Shown here: one piece after another, positions 26,991 through 37,200 of the stretch
Position numbering within the stretch: the first letter of the stretch is position 1
Layout of the letters: each line of letters begins with the position of its first letter
DNA from: Parachlamydiales bacterium
Lineage (GTDB): Bacteria; Chlamydiota; Chlamydiia; Chlamydiales; JABDDJ01
Reading direction: 5' to 3'
DNA length: 64,000 nt
Assembly: GCA_041671045.1 (NCBI GenBank)
Contig: JBAZCF010000001.1
Location: forward strand, 496,001-560,000
Made by a program: the position numbers and the translations under genes
Notes under the pieces: model-generated
Seen by the model: the letters and a program-made list of their open reading frames with translations, nothing else
Told to the model about the DNA's origin: nothing
Database searches by the model: none

Positions 26991-28544
26991 AGCGTACTCG
27001 ACTGCGCGCCTTTCCCTAATCACTGTGACTTTAATTTTCCCGGGATAGGTGAGTTCTCTCTCTATCTGTTTAGTCAGATCGCGCGCAAGTGTGATAACCC
27101 CATCGTCATCTATCGCATCGGGCTGGACAATCACGCGTATTTCTCTTCCCGCTTGCAATGCATAGGCTTTCTCTACACAAGGATGGGCTTCAGCAATTTC
27201 TTCTAAACGTTTTAGACGTTTGATATACTCTTCGACAGCTTCAATTCTACCGCCCGGACGCGAGGCAGAGAGAGCATCTGCCGCACTGCATAGGCTGCCT
27301 TCAATCGTATTGGCCGGCATTTCAAAATGGTGGCAGCCTACACCTGTAGCCACGTCTATTGATTCCCCGTATTTTAAGACTATATCGTGACCGATAAGTG
27401 CGTGCGAGCCTTCAACTTCATGGGAGACCGCTTTGCCGATATCATGTAGTAGGCCTATCCGTTTGGCAAGTTTAATATCCAACCCAAGTTCCCCTGCAAA
27501 CAGTCCCATAATATGGGCAACTTCTATGGAATGGTCGAGGATGTTCTGTCCAAAGCTATAGCGCAGCTTGAGTTTGCCTAATAACAGGATGATTTCGGGA
27601 TGGAGGTTGATGGCTCCTGCCCTTAAGGCGGCATCTTCGCCATGTTGGCGCAGTTTTTTCTGGACATCCTTCTGTACTTTCTCGACGATCTCTTCAATCC
27701 GTGTAGGATGGATGCGCCCATCTGCAACTAGCTCTGCTAAACATTGCTTAGCAATATGCAATCGTAGGGGATCGAAGCCTGAAATCACGACGGCGTTAGG
27801 GGTATCGTCAATGATGAAGTTGACACCGGTAGCTCTCTCCAGTGTGCGTATATTCCTTCCTTCACGCCCGATGATACGTCCTTTCATCTCTTCAGACGGA
27901 ATGGAAACAATGTTTACTGTAGCGTCTGATACTGTAGAAACAGCGAGGCGGTTGATTGAGGTGACAATGATCTTTCGTGCAAGATCTTCAGCATTTTCTT
28001 CCGCTTCTTTTGTCGCACGGCGGATCATATGCGCTGTCTCAGTACGGACATCATTATTGATTTTCTCAAGGAGCAGTTCACGCGCTTCCGTGGCGCTAAG
28101 TCCCGCAGCCTTTTCTAACTCTATTAATAGATTTTCTTTTTGTGTTTGCAGCAGCTTCTGGTCTTCCAAAATTTGCTCACGTTGTGCTGCTAGGGTGATC
28201 TCTCGTTTTTCAAGGTCGATCAGCTTTTTTTCTACCGTGTTAAGTCTTCCCTCAAGTTTATCTTCACGCTGCTTCAGCCTTTCCTCTTCGCGTGTTAGTT
28301 TTTTTCTTTCTTGCTGCCAAACCTGCTCAACTTCTTTTTGTTGGTCTAGATGCGATTGTTTGATGGTAAGTTCATTGCTTTTGCGGAGAGATTCCGCTTC
28401 TTGATTTGCTTTCGTAAGGATGTCGTTGGCCAGGCGCTGGAAGCCTCCTTTGCGGAAACGGTAATTGAGCCCCCATAATGTAATCCCAAGGATGATTCCG
28501 AAGATAAATATGACGAGTATTAAAGCTATAGTATTTGCATCCAT
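26985..28544 (-). CDS. rny: Ribonuclease Y
   Basis: A 519-residue endoribonuclease. It has an N-terminal membrane helix (ALILVIFIFGIILGITLWGL), a long charged coiled coil (about 35-200), a KH domain with EEMKGRIIGREGRNIRTLE, and an HD domain with LLHDIGKAVSHEVEGSH. RNase Y starts mRNA decay from the inner membrane. I chose the ATG at 28544, which has AGGA 10 bases upstream; the GTG at 28562 would put that ribosome site inside the gene. The length equals the family norm. Confidence 0.95.
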   Translation of the reverse strand: MDANTIALILVIFIFGIILGITLWGLNYRFRKGGFQRLANDILTKANQEAESLRKSNELTIKQSHLDQQKEVEQVWQQERKKLTREEERLKQREDKLEGRLNTVEKKLIDLEKREITLAAQREQILEDQKLLQTQKENLLIELEKAAGLSATEARELLLEKINNDVRTETAHMIRRATKEAEENAEDLARKIIVTSINRLAVSTVSDATVNIVSIPSEEMKGRIIGREGRNIRTLERATGVNFIIDDTPNAVVISGFDPLRLHIAKQCLAELVADGRIHPTRIEEIVEKVQKDVQKKLRQHGEDAALRAGAINLHPEIILLLGKLKLRYSFGQNILDHSIEVAHIMGLFAGELGLDIKLAKRIGLLHDIGKAVSHEVEGSHALIGHDIVLKYGESIDVATGVGCHHFEMPANTIEGSLCSAADALSASRPGGRIEAVEEYIKRLKRLEEIAEAHPCVEKAYALQAGREIRVIVQPDAIDDDGVITLARDLTKQIERELTYPGKIKVTVIRERRAVEYAL

Positions 28545-28689
28545 CCGAATATTGTCCTGCACTAATTCGATTGGATTCTAACAGACGCAGCAAAAAAAAG
28601 ACATAAAGACTGAAATAGCAGGGGATAGGTCAAAGAATACAAGTTTATAGATGTAAATTACTTACTGTAAAAAGGCTAATGGAAGCAGA

Positions 28690-28714
28690 GGACCCAAGAC
28701 TAAACCTTGGGTCC
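28690..28714 (-). terminator. Perfect 9-bp hairpin after the barrel-protein gene
   Basis: GGACCCAAG pairs with CTTGGGTCC around a 7-base loop, 18 bases after the stop codon of the gene ending at 28733. The U tract is missing, so the terminator role is inferred from position. Confidence 0.5.
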
Positions 28715-28732
28715 ATGAAAGAGGGGATATTT

Positions 28733-29995
28733 CTAAAAGAGGACGCCAATATTGACTTTACCGCCCCAATTTTGGTTGACTTGTTCTGGTAATCGGACAC
28801 GAATATCTTCATTAAAACGGATGGTTTTGGACTTACCGTCTTTATAGCGGCGTGTAAAAGGAGCTATCGTTAAGATAAACGTATCATTACATAGTCTGTA
28901 GCAGAGTGGCAGTTCTATTAGATAGCCATTCTTATTTTCAAGCTTGTAACGAATATTGGAGAAGCTGCTAAGACGTGCGGAGGAGTCTAATTGAAGTTGC
29001 CACTGTCCATCAAAACCTATGGAAAAGCCGTCCCAGAGAGGTATATCTGTTCTGCCGCCTAAGATTCCATAATAGTTGCGATAGCGCATATTCAAGTCTG
29101 TTTTAAGGATATGGCTATTGACATTATCGTATCCCAAACCTGCATAAGGCGTTAACAGTAGGCATTGCCACATAAAATTATATCCAATACGGCCTTGGCC
29201 CAAGTAGTAATGGGAAAAGCGCGAAGGGCGGTGTTCCCTCCGGTGAAGTTTTCCTGATGCCCAATCAAATTCGGCATTAAAATAGAGGCTGCAAGGTTTA
29301 CGATAAGTGTACCCTATCACAGTTCCTACAACGGTATTTTTATATTCACGTTCAAATCTTCTTGTCCCAAAATAATCCTTGACGCCTCTGCTATGGCGGC
29401 TGATTTTAATCTTTGTGGAAAATGTATCAATGCCAACATAAAATTGGGAATAATGATTACAGGGAGCGCTGCAACAAAAGTCAGGAAAATTTAGAGAAGG
29501 TAAGCAGAAAGAAGGGAGACAGATAGAAGGGAGGCGAGGAAAATTAAATCTTATTCTGGATCTGCTACAGGGTGAGCAAGGAGGAGCGGGACGGCAAGGG
29601 GTAGCGCAAACCTGGGTGCATGGAGCGGATGGCGGCGGTGGCGGCTGGCAATTAGAATAAACAGGATAAGGGACGTAAACAATCTTAGTGACAGGTTTAG
29701 GACAGAACTCTGAAGGTAGCACTGAGCAAGTGACTTCCTCTTGAGCGGAGGGATCTGTCACAAAGGAAAAGTCATAATTTTTTATGAGGAGCTTATCATG
29801 AGAGGGTGCTCCGGGGTAGCCTACAGGGGTGGAAGTATCAGCATTAGTCTTTGCAGAAGCGTTGGAGTTAGACTCCTCAAAGACTATAGTGTGTGTATGA
29901 TAATTTGTGTAGTCATCTTCATAGCGGTTTTGTGCGAAAATGCTCGATGTACAAAAAGCTAATAGAAGGATGATTGTCTGGCGTAATGATTGCAT
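28733..29995 (-). CDS. Outer-membrane beta-barrel protein with Pro/Cys-rich linker
   Basis: A 420-residue protein with a signal peptide (about 1-21, ending SIFAQNR). Residues about 100-190 are a Pro/Cys/Ser-rich linker with several Cys pairs (PPPPPSAPCTQVCATPC, PPCSPCSRSR, PDFCCSAPC). The last 230 residues have alternating beta-strand composition, begin YSQFYVGIDTFSTKI and end in GVLF with a terminal Phe, the outer-membrane barrel signature. An autotransporter-like or porin-like barrel is likely; I cannot name the family. The linker Cys suggest disulfide cross-links in the envelope. Confidence 0.75.
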   Translation of the reverse strand: MQSLRQTIILLLAFCTSSIFAQNRYEDDYTNYHTHTIVFEESNSNASAKTNADTSTPVGYPGAPSHDKLLIKNYDFSFVTDPSAQEEVTCSVLPSEFCPKPVTKIVYVPYPVYSNCQPPPPPSAPCTQVCATPCRPAPPCSPCSRSRIRFNFPRLPSICLPSFCLPSLNFPDFCCSAPCNHYSQFYVGIDTFSTKIKISRHSRGVKDYFGTRRFEREYKNTVVGTVIGYTYRKPCSLYFNAEFDWASGKLHRREHRPSRFSHYYLGQGRIGYNFMWQCLLLTPYAGLGYDNVNSHILKTDLNMRYRNYYGILGGRTDIPLWDGFSIGFDGQWQLQLDSSARLSSFSNIRYKLENKNGYLIELPLCYRLCNDTFILTIAPFTRRYKDGKSKTIRFNEDIRVRLPEQVNQNWGGKVNIGVLF

Positions 29996-30120
29996 GGCGC
30001 TTCTTTGGTTATCCTGATTCCAAGTAAATTCTTATCAAACAAAATAAAATAATTATTTTCAACTAATTCATTCTTGTGGATGATGATTTTTAGCTATAGA
30101 TCATTAAATTAAGGATATTT

Positions 30121-30657
30121 ATGGATATTTCACAAAACAGGAAGCTATTCATCTTTGAAGGCATCCTATTCTTGCTCATTGGTATTGCCGCTATCGCAGT
30201 GCCCGGTTTTTTTACTTTAAGTATTGAGCTTGTTTTAGGCTGGCTATTGATTATAGGCGGCGCATATCAGCTTTTTCGCTCTTGGTCCGGAAGACATCAG
30301 CCGGGGTTTATTTGGTCCGTATTCTTTGCACTGCTTAATATAGTACTGGGAGTACTTCTCTTAGCTAAACCTATTGTAGGGATTATCTCTCTGACAATAA
30401 TATTGATTACCTATTTTATTATCGCCGGTCTATATCAAATATTCTGGTCAACGCAGATTACGCGCATGCATGGGTGGTGGCTGCTGCTGATTAACGGCCT
30501 CCTATCCTTGGCAATGGCTGCGATATTAGTCGCTGGATGGCCTGACAGTGCCATTTGGGCAATAGGGCTTCTATTCGGCATCAATATGCTCTTCACCGGG
30601 TGTGCATTGCTCTCATTAGCTTGGAATGCCCACAGCGGAAAACCTGTAGGGCAATAG
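30121..30657 (+). CDS. HdeD/DUF308-family membrane protein
   Basis: A 178-residue protein with about six membrane helices arranged as HdeD repeats: EGILFLLIGIAAIAVPGFFTLSIELVLGWLLIIGGAYQLFRSW, then ALLNIVLGVLLLAKPIVGI and LINGLLSLAMAAILVAGWP. The P-x-x-x-x-x-LGWLL-x-x-G pattern is the family mark. HdeD is linked to acid resistance in E. coli; the role here is unknown. It starts at an ATG after an AT-rich leader with AAGGA and is followed after one base by the repeat protein, so they are coupled. Confidence 0.85.
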   Translation: MDISQNRKLFIFEGILFLLIGIAAIAVPGFFTLSIELVLGWLLIIGGAYQLFRSWSGRHQPGFIWSVFFALLNIVLGVLLLAKPIVGIISLTIILITYFIIAGLYQIFWSTQITRMHGWWLLLINGLLSLAMAAILVAGWPDSAIWAIGLLFGINMLFTGCALLSLAWNAHSGKPVGQ

Positions 30658-30658
30658 T

Positions 30659-33178
30659 TTGGCCCGATGGATTGTATTAGCAATCATCTTTTGCAGTGTC
30701 GCCGTTTTAGGATACTACTATAAAAACGGGGACACTGCCCAAAAAGTCTGGGACGAATGGGCATCCACGCCCAGGCCTGTATGGAGTTATGGCCAAGGCA
30801 ACTACTCCGTCTTAGGGTTTAACCCTGCCATCGACGCCTTTTTAGGAGATCCATTTTTCCTGCCACGATTTGCTGAAGATGCATCCGAACATTTAAGCCC
30901 TAATTTAGTAAATTCTGTGGCTGCTGCATGGCGCTATAGCGCATTTGGCGGAGGGGTAATTCCCGGCTGCCCGGAGTTAGCTCCACCAAAAGAGTGGGAG
31001 ATAGCATTAGGGGATGCCGCTGCATCAGCTTATTCCGCTTGGAAATGTTTCTTAGATATCAGGAAAGAAGTTATCTCTATCTTTAGCGCCTTAGATAAAA
31101 GCGAAAAGAAATACATCCTCGAAAAGTATTCCCAGTTCTTTTTCAATCCAAAAACCCCCGACGCGTATGATATTTTCACGACCGAATCTTTAACTTCTTT
31201 TATATTTTACACTTTAAGTCGAAAAATTGACATTAAGGCCTTAGCTTTTCAGGAAAGGCGTCTTGCAAACATTGCAGAATATCTATCCAAACACAAAGCA
31301 GAATATGAAAAACTACCGGCAACACTGCATTTCTTATTCGAAGAAGAAGGCGCAAAGATGCTGATCGCAGGGACCGGCAACGATAAACATAGTGAGGATG
31401 TCGATTTCTTGATAGATGCCGGAGGTAACGATGATTACTTGAACAATGCCGGTGGAACAGGCAAACACTTTCCTGTAGCCTTATTAGTCGACTTTTCTGG
31501 CGATGATAACTACAAAGGGAAGGTGGCTGCACAAGGAGCCGGGGTTTTAGGCTTAGGTCTATTGGCAGATCTAAGCGGAGACGACTCTTATGATGCTGTA
31601 GAATTATCACAAGGTGCTGCCTTCTTTGGAAGCGGCATTCTGTGGGATGAATCCGGCAATGATAGCTACAAATTAGATTGGTTTGGACAAGGAGCTTCCG
31701 CCTTCGGTGCTGCGATGCTCTTTGATAAAGGCGGAAACGACACTTACACAGCCTTAGGATTTGCACAAGCAGCCTCCACAACAAGCGGAGCTGCATGGTT
31801 AGTAGATTTAGAAGGTGACGACCGTTATCTTTTAGGAGAAGTTGAAAAAGACAAATTGAAAAAAAACATGGGTATTGGGCAAGGAGCGTCAGTGGGAGTG
31901 CGGTTTAACCCCTTTAATGCAACTCCAAGTTTATATGGAGGCCTCTCCTTTCTCTATGACGCTAAAGGGAATGACCTCTACAAAGGGAACTGGTTCTCGC
32001 AAGGTTCAGCCTATTTTTTGGGAGCAGGGATATTAGTAGATGACGCAGGGGATGATGTCTACCAAGCAAAAGTCAATTCCCAGGGACAAGGCTTGCACCT
32101 CGCCGCCGGATTGCTTCTAGATAAAAAAGGCAACGACACTTACCAAGCTGAGTGGGGAAGTCAAGGTGTGGGCGGGGACATGTCCATTGGTGTGTTGATT
32201 GATGGGGAAGGAAATGATAATTACTATGTTCTGGAACAAGGGATTGGCACAGCCCGCAAACCCCAAGCTCTGGGATTGTTTTTGGATGGCTGCTGTGATA
32301 ACAAATATTTTTTCAAGACAGGAAATGCCAATATTGTTCTACCGGAAAGTCCGGAAGAATGGCCTAGCGCTCTATTTATTGACGCAGGCGGGAAAGATGT
32401 CTTCCCTGCCTTTAGAAAAGAAGATCATTGGGGCGTTGAAGGACATAGCCAAGGCATAAAGGGTTCTGGTCAGATCAAAGAGGATTGGCTGAGTAGCCTA
32501 CCTCGCTACCCAAGGGTAGAGGGACTAGCGTATGATCCTGAAAAAGGCTGGCTGGAAACAGGCGCCATTTCACCCATTAATGTATCATTCCTTCCTTCTA
32601 TGCTTGCGACAAGCCTGATTTCAGCCCGCAACAAACTGGAAATTTTGGATATCATCAGATTCACACACTACTTTAACAGTCCGTTGCTTAAGCAATTTCC
32701 GGAACATCTCATTAGCGTTCTTAGAGATCCTTCACTCTATTATTCTCCTGTATTAATCTATGCACTACAGTACTTCTATAATTCACAGGATAACACTGCA
32801 GTAAAATCTGTCAGTAAGGACTTGGAGTCTAAAAGCCTTATTGAACCTATCATGCGCAGATACGCACTATTGTATTTAGCTTCTACCGATAGTACACAAG
32901 CGCTTTCATTCGCCAAAAAACTTTATCAAGAAGATGATGCGCTTTATGTCAAAATCATCGCAATATTTATACTGGCCCTTTCCCCGGATAAGGATAATAT
33001 GCCATTAATTCAAAATGCTTTGGAGTCAGACCAAGAACTAATCCGTTACTCAGTCTTAAATGGGCTTTCTGTATCCAAACCCCAAGGCTGGCAGGTATGG
33101 ATACGTCCTCTTTTAAATGATCCCAATGAGTATGTAAGGAAGCAAGCTACCCTTTTACTAGAAGGAAATACAAAGTGA
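30659..33178 (+). CDS. Membrane-anchored repeat protein (probable beta-solenoid) with HEAT-like C-terminus
   Basis: An 839-residue protein with a TTG start after AGGG, one base past the hdeD-like stop. Residues 3-20 form a signal anchor. From about 254 to 580 there are about 12 repeats, mostly 26-27 residues apart, built on [DS]xxG[ND]DxY followed by xxxQGAxxxGxGxLxD (examples at 254, 279, 305, 331, 358, 385, 436, 463, 490, 517). The Gly/Asp/Asn turns look like RTX-type or right-handed solenoid coils and may bind calcium. Residues about 650-839 are helical and HEAT-like. I know no named family. The methyltransferase gene overlaps its stop by 4 bases. Confidence 0.75.
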   Translation: MARWIVLAIIFCSVAVLGYYYKNGDTAQKVWDEWASTPRPVWSYGQGNYSVLGFNPAIDAFLGDPFFLPRFAEDASEHLSPNLVNSVAAAWRYSAFGGGVIPGCPELAPPKEWEIALGDAAASAYSAWKCFLDIRKEVISIFSALDKSEKKYILEKYSQFFFNPKTPDAYDIFTTESLTSFIFYTLSRKIDIKALAFQERRLANIAEYLSKHKAEYEKLPATLHFLFEEEGAKMLIAGTGNDKHSEDVDFLIDAGGNDDYLNNAGGTGKHFPVALLVDFSGDDNYKGKVAAQGAGVLGLGLLADLSGDDSYDAVELSQGAAFFGSGILWDESGNDSYKLDWFGQGASAFGAAMLFDKGGNDTYTALGFAQAASTTSGAAWLVDLEGDDRYLLGEVEKDKLKKNMGIGQGASVGVRFNPFNATPSLYGGLSFLYDAKGNDLYKGNWFSQGSAYFLGAGILVDDAGDDVYQAKVNSQGQGLHLAAGLLLDKKGNDTYQAEWGSQGVGGDMSIGVLIDGEGNDNYYVLEQGIGTARKPQALGLFLDGCCDNKYFFKTGNANIVLPESPEEWPSALFIDAGGKDVFPAFRKEDHWGVEGHSQGIKGSGQIKEDWLSSLPRYPRVEGLAYDPEKGWLETGAISPINVSFLPSMLATSLISARNKLEILDIIRFTHYFNSPLLKQFPEHLISVLRDPSLYYSPVLIYALQYFYNSQDNTAVKSVSKDLESKSLIEPIMRRYALLYLASTDSTQALSFAKKLYQEDDALYVKIIAIFILALSPDKDNMPLIQNALESDQELIRYSVLNGLSVSKPQGWQVWIRPLLNDPNEYVRKQATLLLEGNTK

Positions 33179-34146
33179 CTTTTGTAAGTTATCAAGATAT
33201 GGCAGAGGCAAATGCCTCAGGAAAAGTTATGCAGAGGTTTAGTGATGAGCAAGCATCACCCGCCGGGTCATTCCAAGCTCAGCTTGAGGAACTTCAGTTA
33301 AAGCTCCGTCTGCACAACATGAGGAAAATAGCGGATAAACACATCCCTCCCGGTGCGAAGGTCCTAGAAATCGGCTGTGGTCCCTTAGATGATAATGGGG
33401 CCTCTTTTTTTACACGTTCTTTCTCAACGGAATTAAGACAAGATTTTTACTATTGCGACTGCAATCCAATTTTAACGGATAGTTTCCCTGAAATCATATC
33501 TGCAGATATGCGTAAGCTTGATGCAGTTTTTCCTGAAGGATCATTTGATTTTGTGATAGGGACCAATGCTCTTGATACATTGAATGGGGAAAGTTTGATC
33601 CTTGCAATAGAATCGATAAAGAAGGTGCTGCATCCTGAAGGTAAACTGATCCATGCCTTAAATTACGAACCTTATCTATACATGTTTATTGAAGAGTCCC
33701 TTAACTTGGATCCCACAGCAATCCCGTATTTTAATGAGAAAGGGAGCCATAGCGTTTTTATTCCAAAGGGATCTTGGCAGCATCCTTTATATGCAATACT
33801 ACAAAAATTGGATGCAGAAGAGAGGCAACGTCTTTGGCAAGGGATGCTTTCTTTGGACAAACAAGGATATTTCCTAGCCTTAGCTAAGAGCTTTCAAGGC
33901 AGGACTATTTCTTCCTGGGAATTCTTTGATGACATGCTAAGCTCAGCATGTATTCGCACAGGCGTAAGAAGCTATGTGAATGAGGTTGTCACCAGTGAAG
34001 AGCTTGTTGCAGTTCCCGAAGGTGTAAATTTGGGCGGGCGTTGCATTACTTGCGGACCGGACGGCGTAAATTCAATAACTGACAGTTCTATCCCGCTAAA
34101 GGATGCAAAAATTGTGCTACAGACTCGTGTGAGTATCATTCATTAA
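33175..34146 (+). CDS. SAM-dependent methyltransferase
   Basis: A 323-residue protein whose GTG start overlaps the stop of the repeat-protein gene (GTGA). Motif I is GAKVLEIGCGPLDDNGASFF (about 57-76), followed by YYCDCNPIL (acidic/polar loop), FDFVIGTNALDTLNGE and a strand with EGKLIHALNY. This is the class I fold. The substrate is unknown; the linkage suggests that it acts on the same surface or on the repeat protein itself, which is only inference. Third gene of a tight three-gene operon (hdeD-like, repeat protein, methyltransferase). Confidence 0.82.
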   Translation: MTFVSYQDMAEANASGKVMQRFSDEQASPAGSFQAQLEELQLKLRLHNMRKIADKHIPPGAKVLEIGCGPLDDNGASFFTRSFSTELRQDFYYCDCNPILTDSFPEIISADMRKLDAVFPEGSFDFVIGTNALDTLNGESLILAIESIKKVLHPEGKLIHALNYEPYLYMFIEESLNLDPTAIPYFNEKGSHSVFIPKGSWQHPLYAILQKLDAEERQRLWQGMLSLDKQGYFLALAKSFQGRTISSWEFFDDMLSSACIRTGVRSYVNEVVTSEELVAVPEGVNLGGRCITCGPDGVNSITDSSIPLKDAKIVLQTRVSIIH

Positions 34147-34209
34147 TGAACTCTCCTTTGCGAAACAAAACGTTTTCTAGGACAGGTTTATCATACTGAA
34201 GGGGTAAGC

Positions 34210-37200
34210 TTAGGGCGCGAGTTCTAAAAAATTCATTGCAAAGAGAATAGCTTTAGATCCCTCTCGAGTGTATCCTGTCGGAATAGAATACTCGTCATAG
34301 ACGACAAAGTTTTGTTCAGACAGCACTTCTTTAAGGATGGAATTCCTTTCCAAAATAGCTTGGTCTTCTATCGCATTGATCCGTTCCTTTTTGATAGATT
34401 TCCAATAATGTGTTAGAGGTTTTATCGAACGTATATATGTATCTATAAAATTCTCTAGACGGATTTTCTCCTCTTCATCTACTGCTCTCAAAAGTAGAGC
34501 GTCAATACAGGGTTGTGTTTCTTGGTTTACAGAGTCCTTATGCTTTTCTTTTAACCCTTGCATAGCCCATTTTTTCTTAGCTGTAATTGCTTCAAGAACT
34601 TCATCTACTGTCCACGATGTATTCACTAATGATTTTTCCAAATTGGTCTGGGCGCTTTGTATAGCCTTTGATCTTAAAGTCCTGCAGAGCTGTTCTCTAT
34701 GAGCAAATCTTGTCTGTCTAATTTTTTGCAGTGCATAGGATTTCTTAGTATTTACTTCAAGCAGCCGTTTGCTGTGATCTGTATATTTTTCGTTATTTGG
34801 AATGATATGTTGTTCGACATAACTTAGTAAGAGCTCATTCATGGCATTTATTGCATGAAGGTCGTTTTCCCTGAAGGCTGTGTTATGACGCTGATGATAG
34901 AAATTAATGATATGAAAGGGGTTTAACTTGTTGTGAAACCCTGCAAATACATCGTCCTCTGTATGGTAATTCCCGATAAATGCGAAAAGATCATCAACAG
35001 TAGTATTCATTTCTGCAAAAGGGATTTTGATCCCATTATTGCTCAATAGAGTGATAAGGCGTTTTTCAGTATGGACGGACTGGTTGTTTTCACTGATGGT
35101 GGCCTGTGTATTAAAAGGATCTAAAACTTCTGCAGCCATCTCTATGACGGCGCCTTTTTTCAGTGCATCCCCATAGGCTAGTTCCCGTTCCACATAATCG
35201 TACATCTCAGAATTTGATAGGGCAATGTTACCTGTGATGAGAGAATAAAGGCTTGTAAAGACGCTCTCGTGTTTGATAGAGCAATAACACATGGCTGCTA
35301 CAGTTTCCATCGCATTTGACAATCGGTCTTTCAGAAGCGGCATTTTTTCAATTTCAAAAACAATATTAGACAATATTTTTAAGATATGAGCATTTTGAGG
35401 AAGTTGTATTTCTCGATAGAATTTAATGAGTTTATTCGTTGTGGATGTTTCAGAGATATCGATTTCACCACGAAAAGGGCTGACATAGTTTGGAGCACTT
35501 TTATCATAAAAATTTGCAGTAGAGTAATAATTCTTGATAACCGAGATGTCTACGTTTCTCTTTGGAGGAATGGTTGTAGGGACGAAAGTGCTAAGCCGCT
35601 CAAAAAAGTTATCCAGACTTACTCTTAGCTGTAAGACTTCTTCAATAGCAGTGTCGATTTCAGATAAATCCTCTAGCTTGTTGATATCCCATTGAATCAA
35701 CATTTCGGGATAGAGGGGATTTAAGAAATAGGTTCGATAAAGCAGAGTCGTTGGGTTCTGGTGTATTAGGACCCTTTTTTTTGTGTTGTGTATTTTGTTG
35801 ATGAATGTGGAGCGTAGATAGACTTTAGCCTCGTCCTCACTAAGAACATAAAAACCTAAAAGACCTAACAAATTATTAATTGCAACAGAGTGTTTTAATC
35901 GGGCGACGTTCTCTACAAAGTGGCTGTAATTTGAGGATAGGATGCAATGATGTAAATAAAGGAGTTCGCCCGCTTCATTGACTTGAATGGATTCAAAGGA
36001 GCCTGAATTTAATGTAACTGGGATACCTGTTTCGGGAGCAATCTCATCTAAAGTCTTTTGTAATATGTCCTGATGGATTTTTAGCTGTTGTTCTAGCTTT
36101 GCTTCTATAGTTTGATAAGAATCATTTTCTTCAATCGGGAGGGTATGCTTCACGTAGTATTCAGGGTCCTTGAGGAATCCCGCACAGGTCACTTCTAAAT
36201 GAGTACCGCCTAGGACGACGCAGCAGGAAACAAAATATTCAAACTTAAGAGCGTTCAGCTGCTTAATATTTATTCGACAGTCTGTAGTTAATCTGGCTTC
36301 CAGGCTTCTTACATAAGTAAGAGCTTTAGGGCCCATTTTTTTTAAGCGTGTGGTTTGAATACCGTTGAGGCTATCCTTCCAAATCAGACTGATGAAAGGG
36401 ACGGGGCAGATATTATCCTCGAAGTCTACTACACACTTAGTGGTAGAACCCATTTCTTTACTATAGAGGAACCCTGCAGATTGCACTTGTGTTTTGAATT
36501 CTGAGCTTCTTATTTTCCATAGTTCTATTTTCTCAGGGGTGATTTCCTTTATTGCCGTCATTTCGGTTAAGTCTGCTAAGCTAGTTTTTGCACAGGGGAT
36601 TTCATAGCTAAGGATTTCATGTCCTGTGGAATGGAGCTGATGCTTTCTAAGTGCTATAGGAAAGGTGTTTGATAGCTTACATGTTGGTTTAGGGTCATAT
36701 TCTTCCCGGATTTGCGTGTTCAGAGGAAGAGTTTCAGATGCTATTTTTACGCCTAAACTTTCCAGTACGTCTATATAGTGTTCTAAAATGCGTAACTCTA
36801 ATAGTTCTAATCTCTCATAGAAAAAAAGGAAATGTTTAAACTTCTCATTTTCTGGAACTAAAAATGAGAAGTTGCCTTGTCGATGATCGTCAATATATAT
36901 ACGAATATCCATCGCATCATTTGGCTTTTCACCCTCTTTGGGGAGTTCATGAACGAGGAAAGTATTAAAATTTTTTATTAGAGTTTCTCTTACTGTCTTA
37001 TAGCCATTTACATTTTCGTAGATGGAGAGTGTTTTTTCCATTGTCATTGCTGAATAGGACAGGAAGCTTCCTATAACAAAGTCGCCTCCTAATCCAAAAT
37101 AACAATATTGGCCTTCATAATTTATGAAGAGTCTGTTTTTATTTACCTTAAGTTTGTCAGTAATGTTAATGTAAGTAGGACGGGGAGAAACAGATGTGAG

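Noticed and set aside
27568..28404. 278-residue Ser/Arg-rich open frame opposite rny
   Set aside because: Low-complexity complement of the RNase Y coiled-coil and KH coding sequence, no ribosome site, no homology.
31233..31796. 187-residue Arg/Leu-rich open frame opposite the repeat protein
   Set aside because: Periodic shadow of the repeat-coding sequence.
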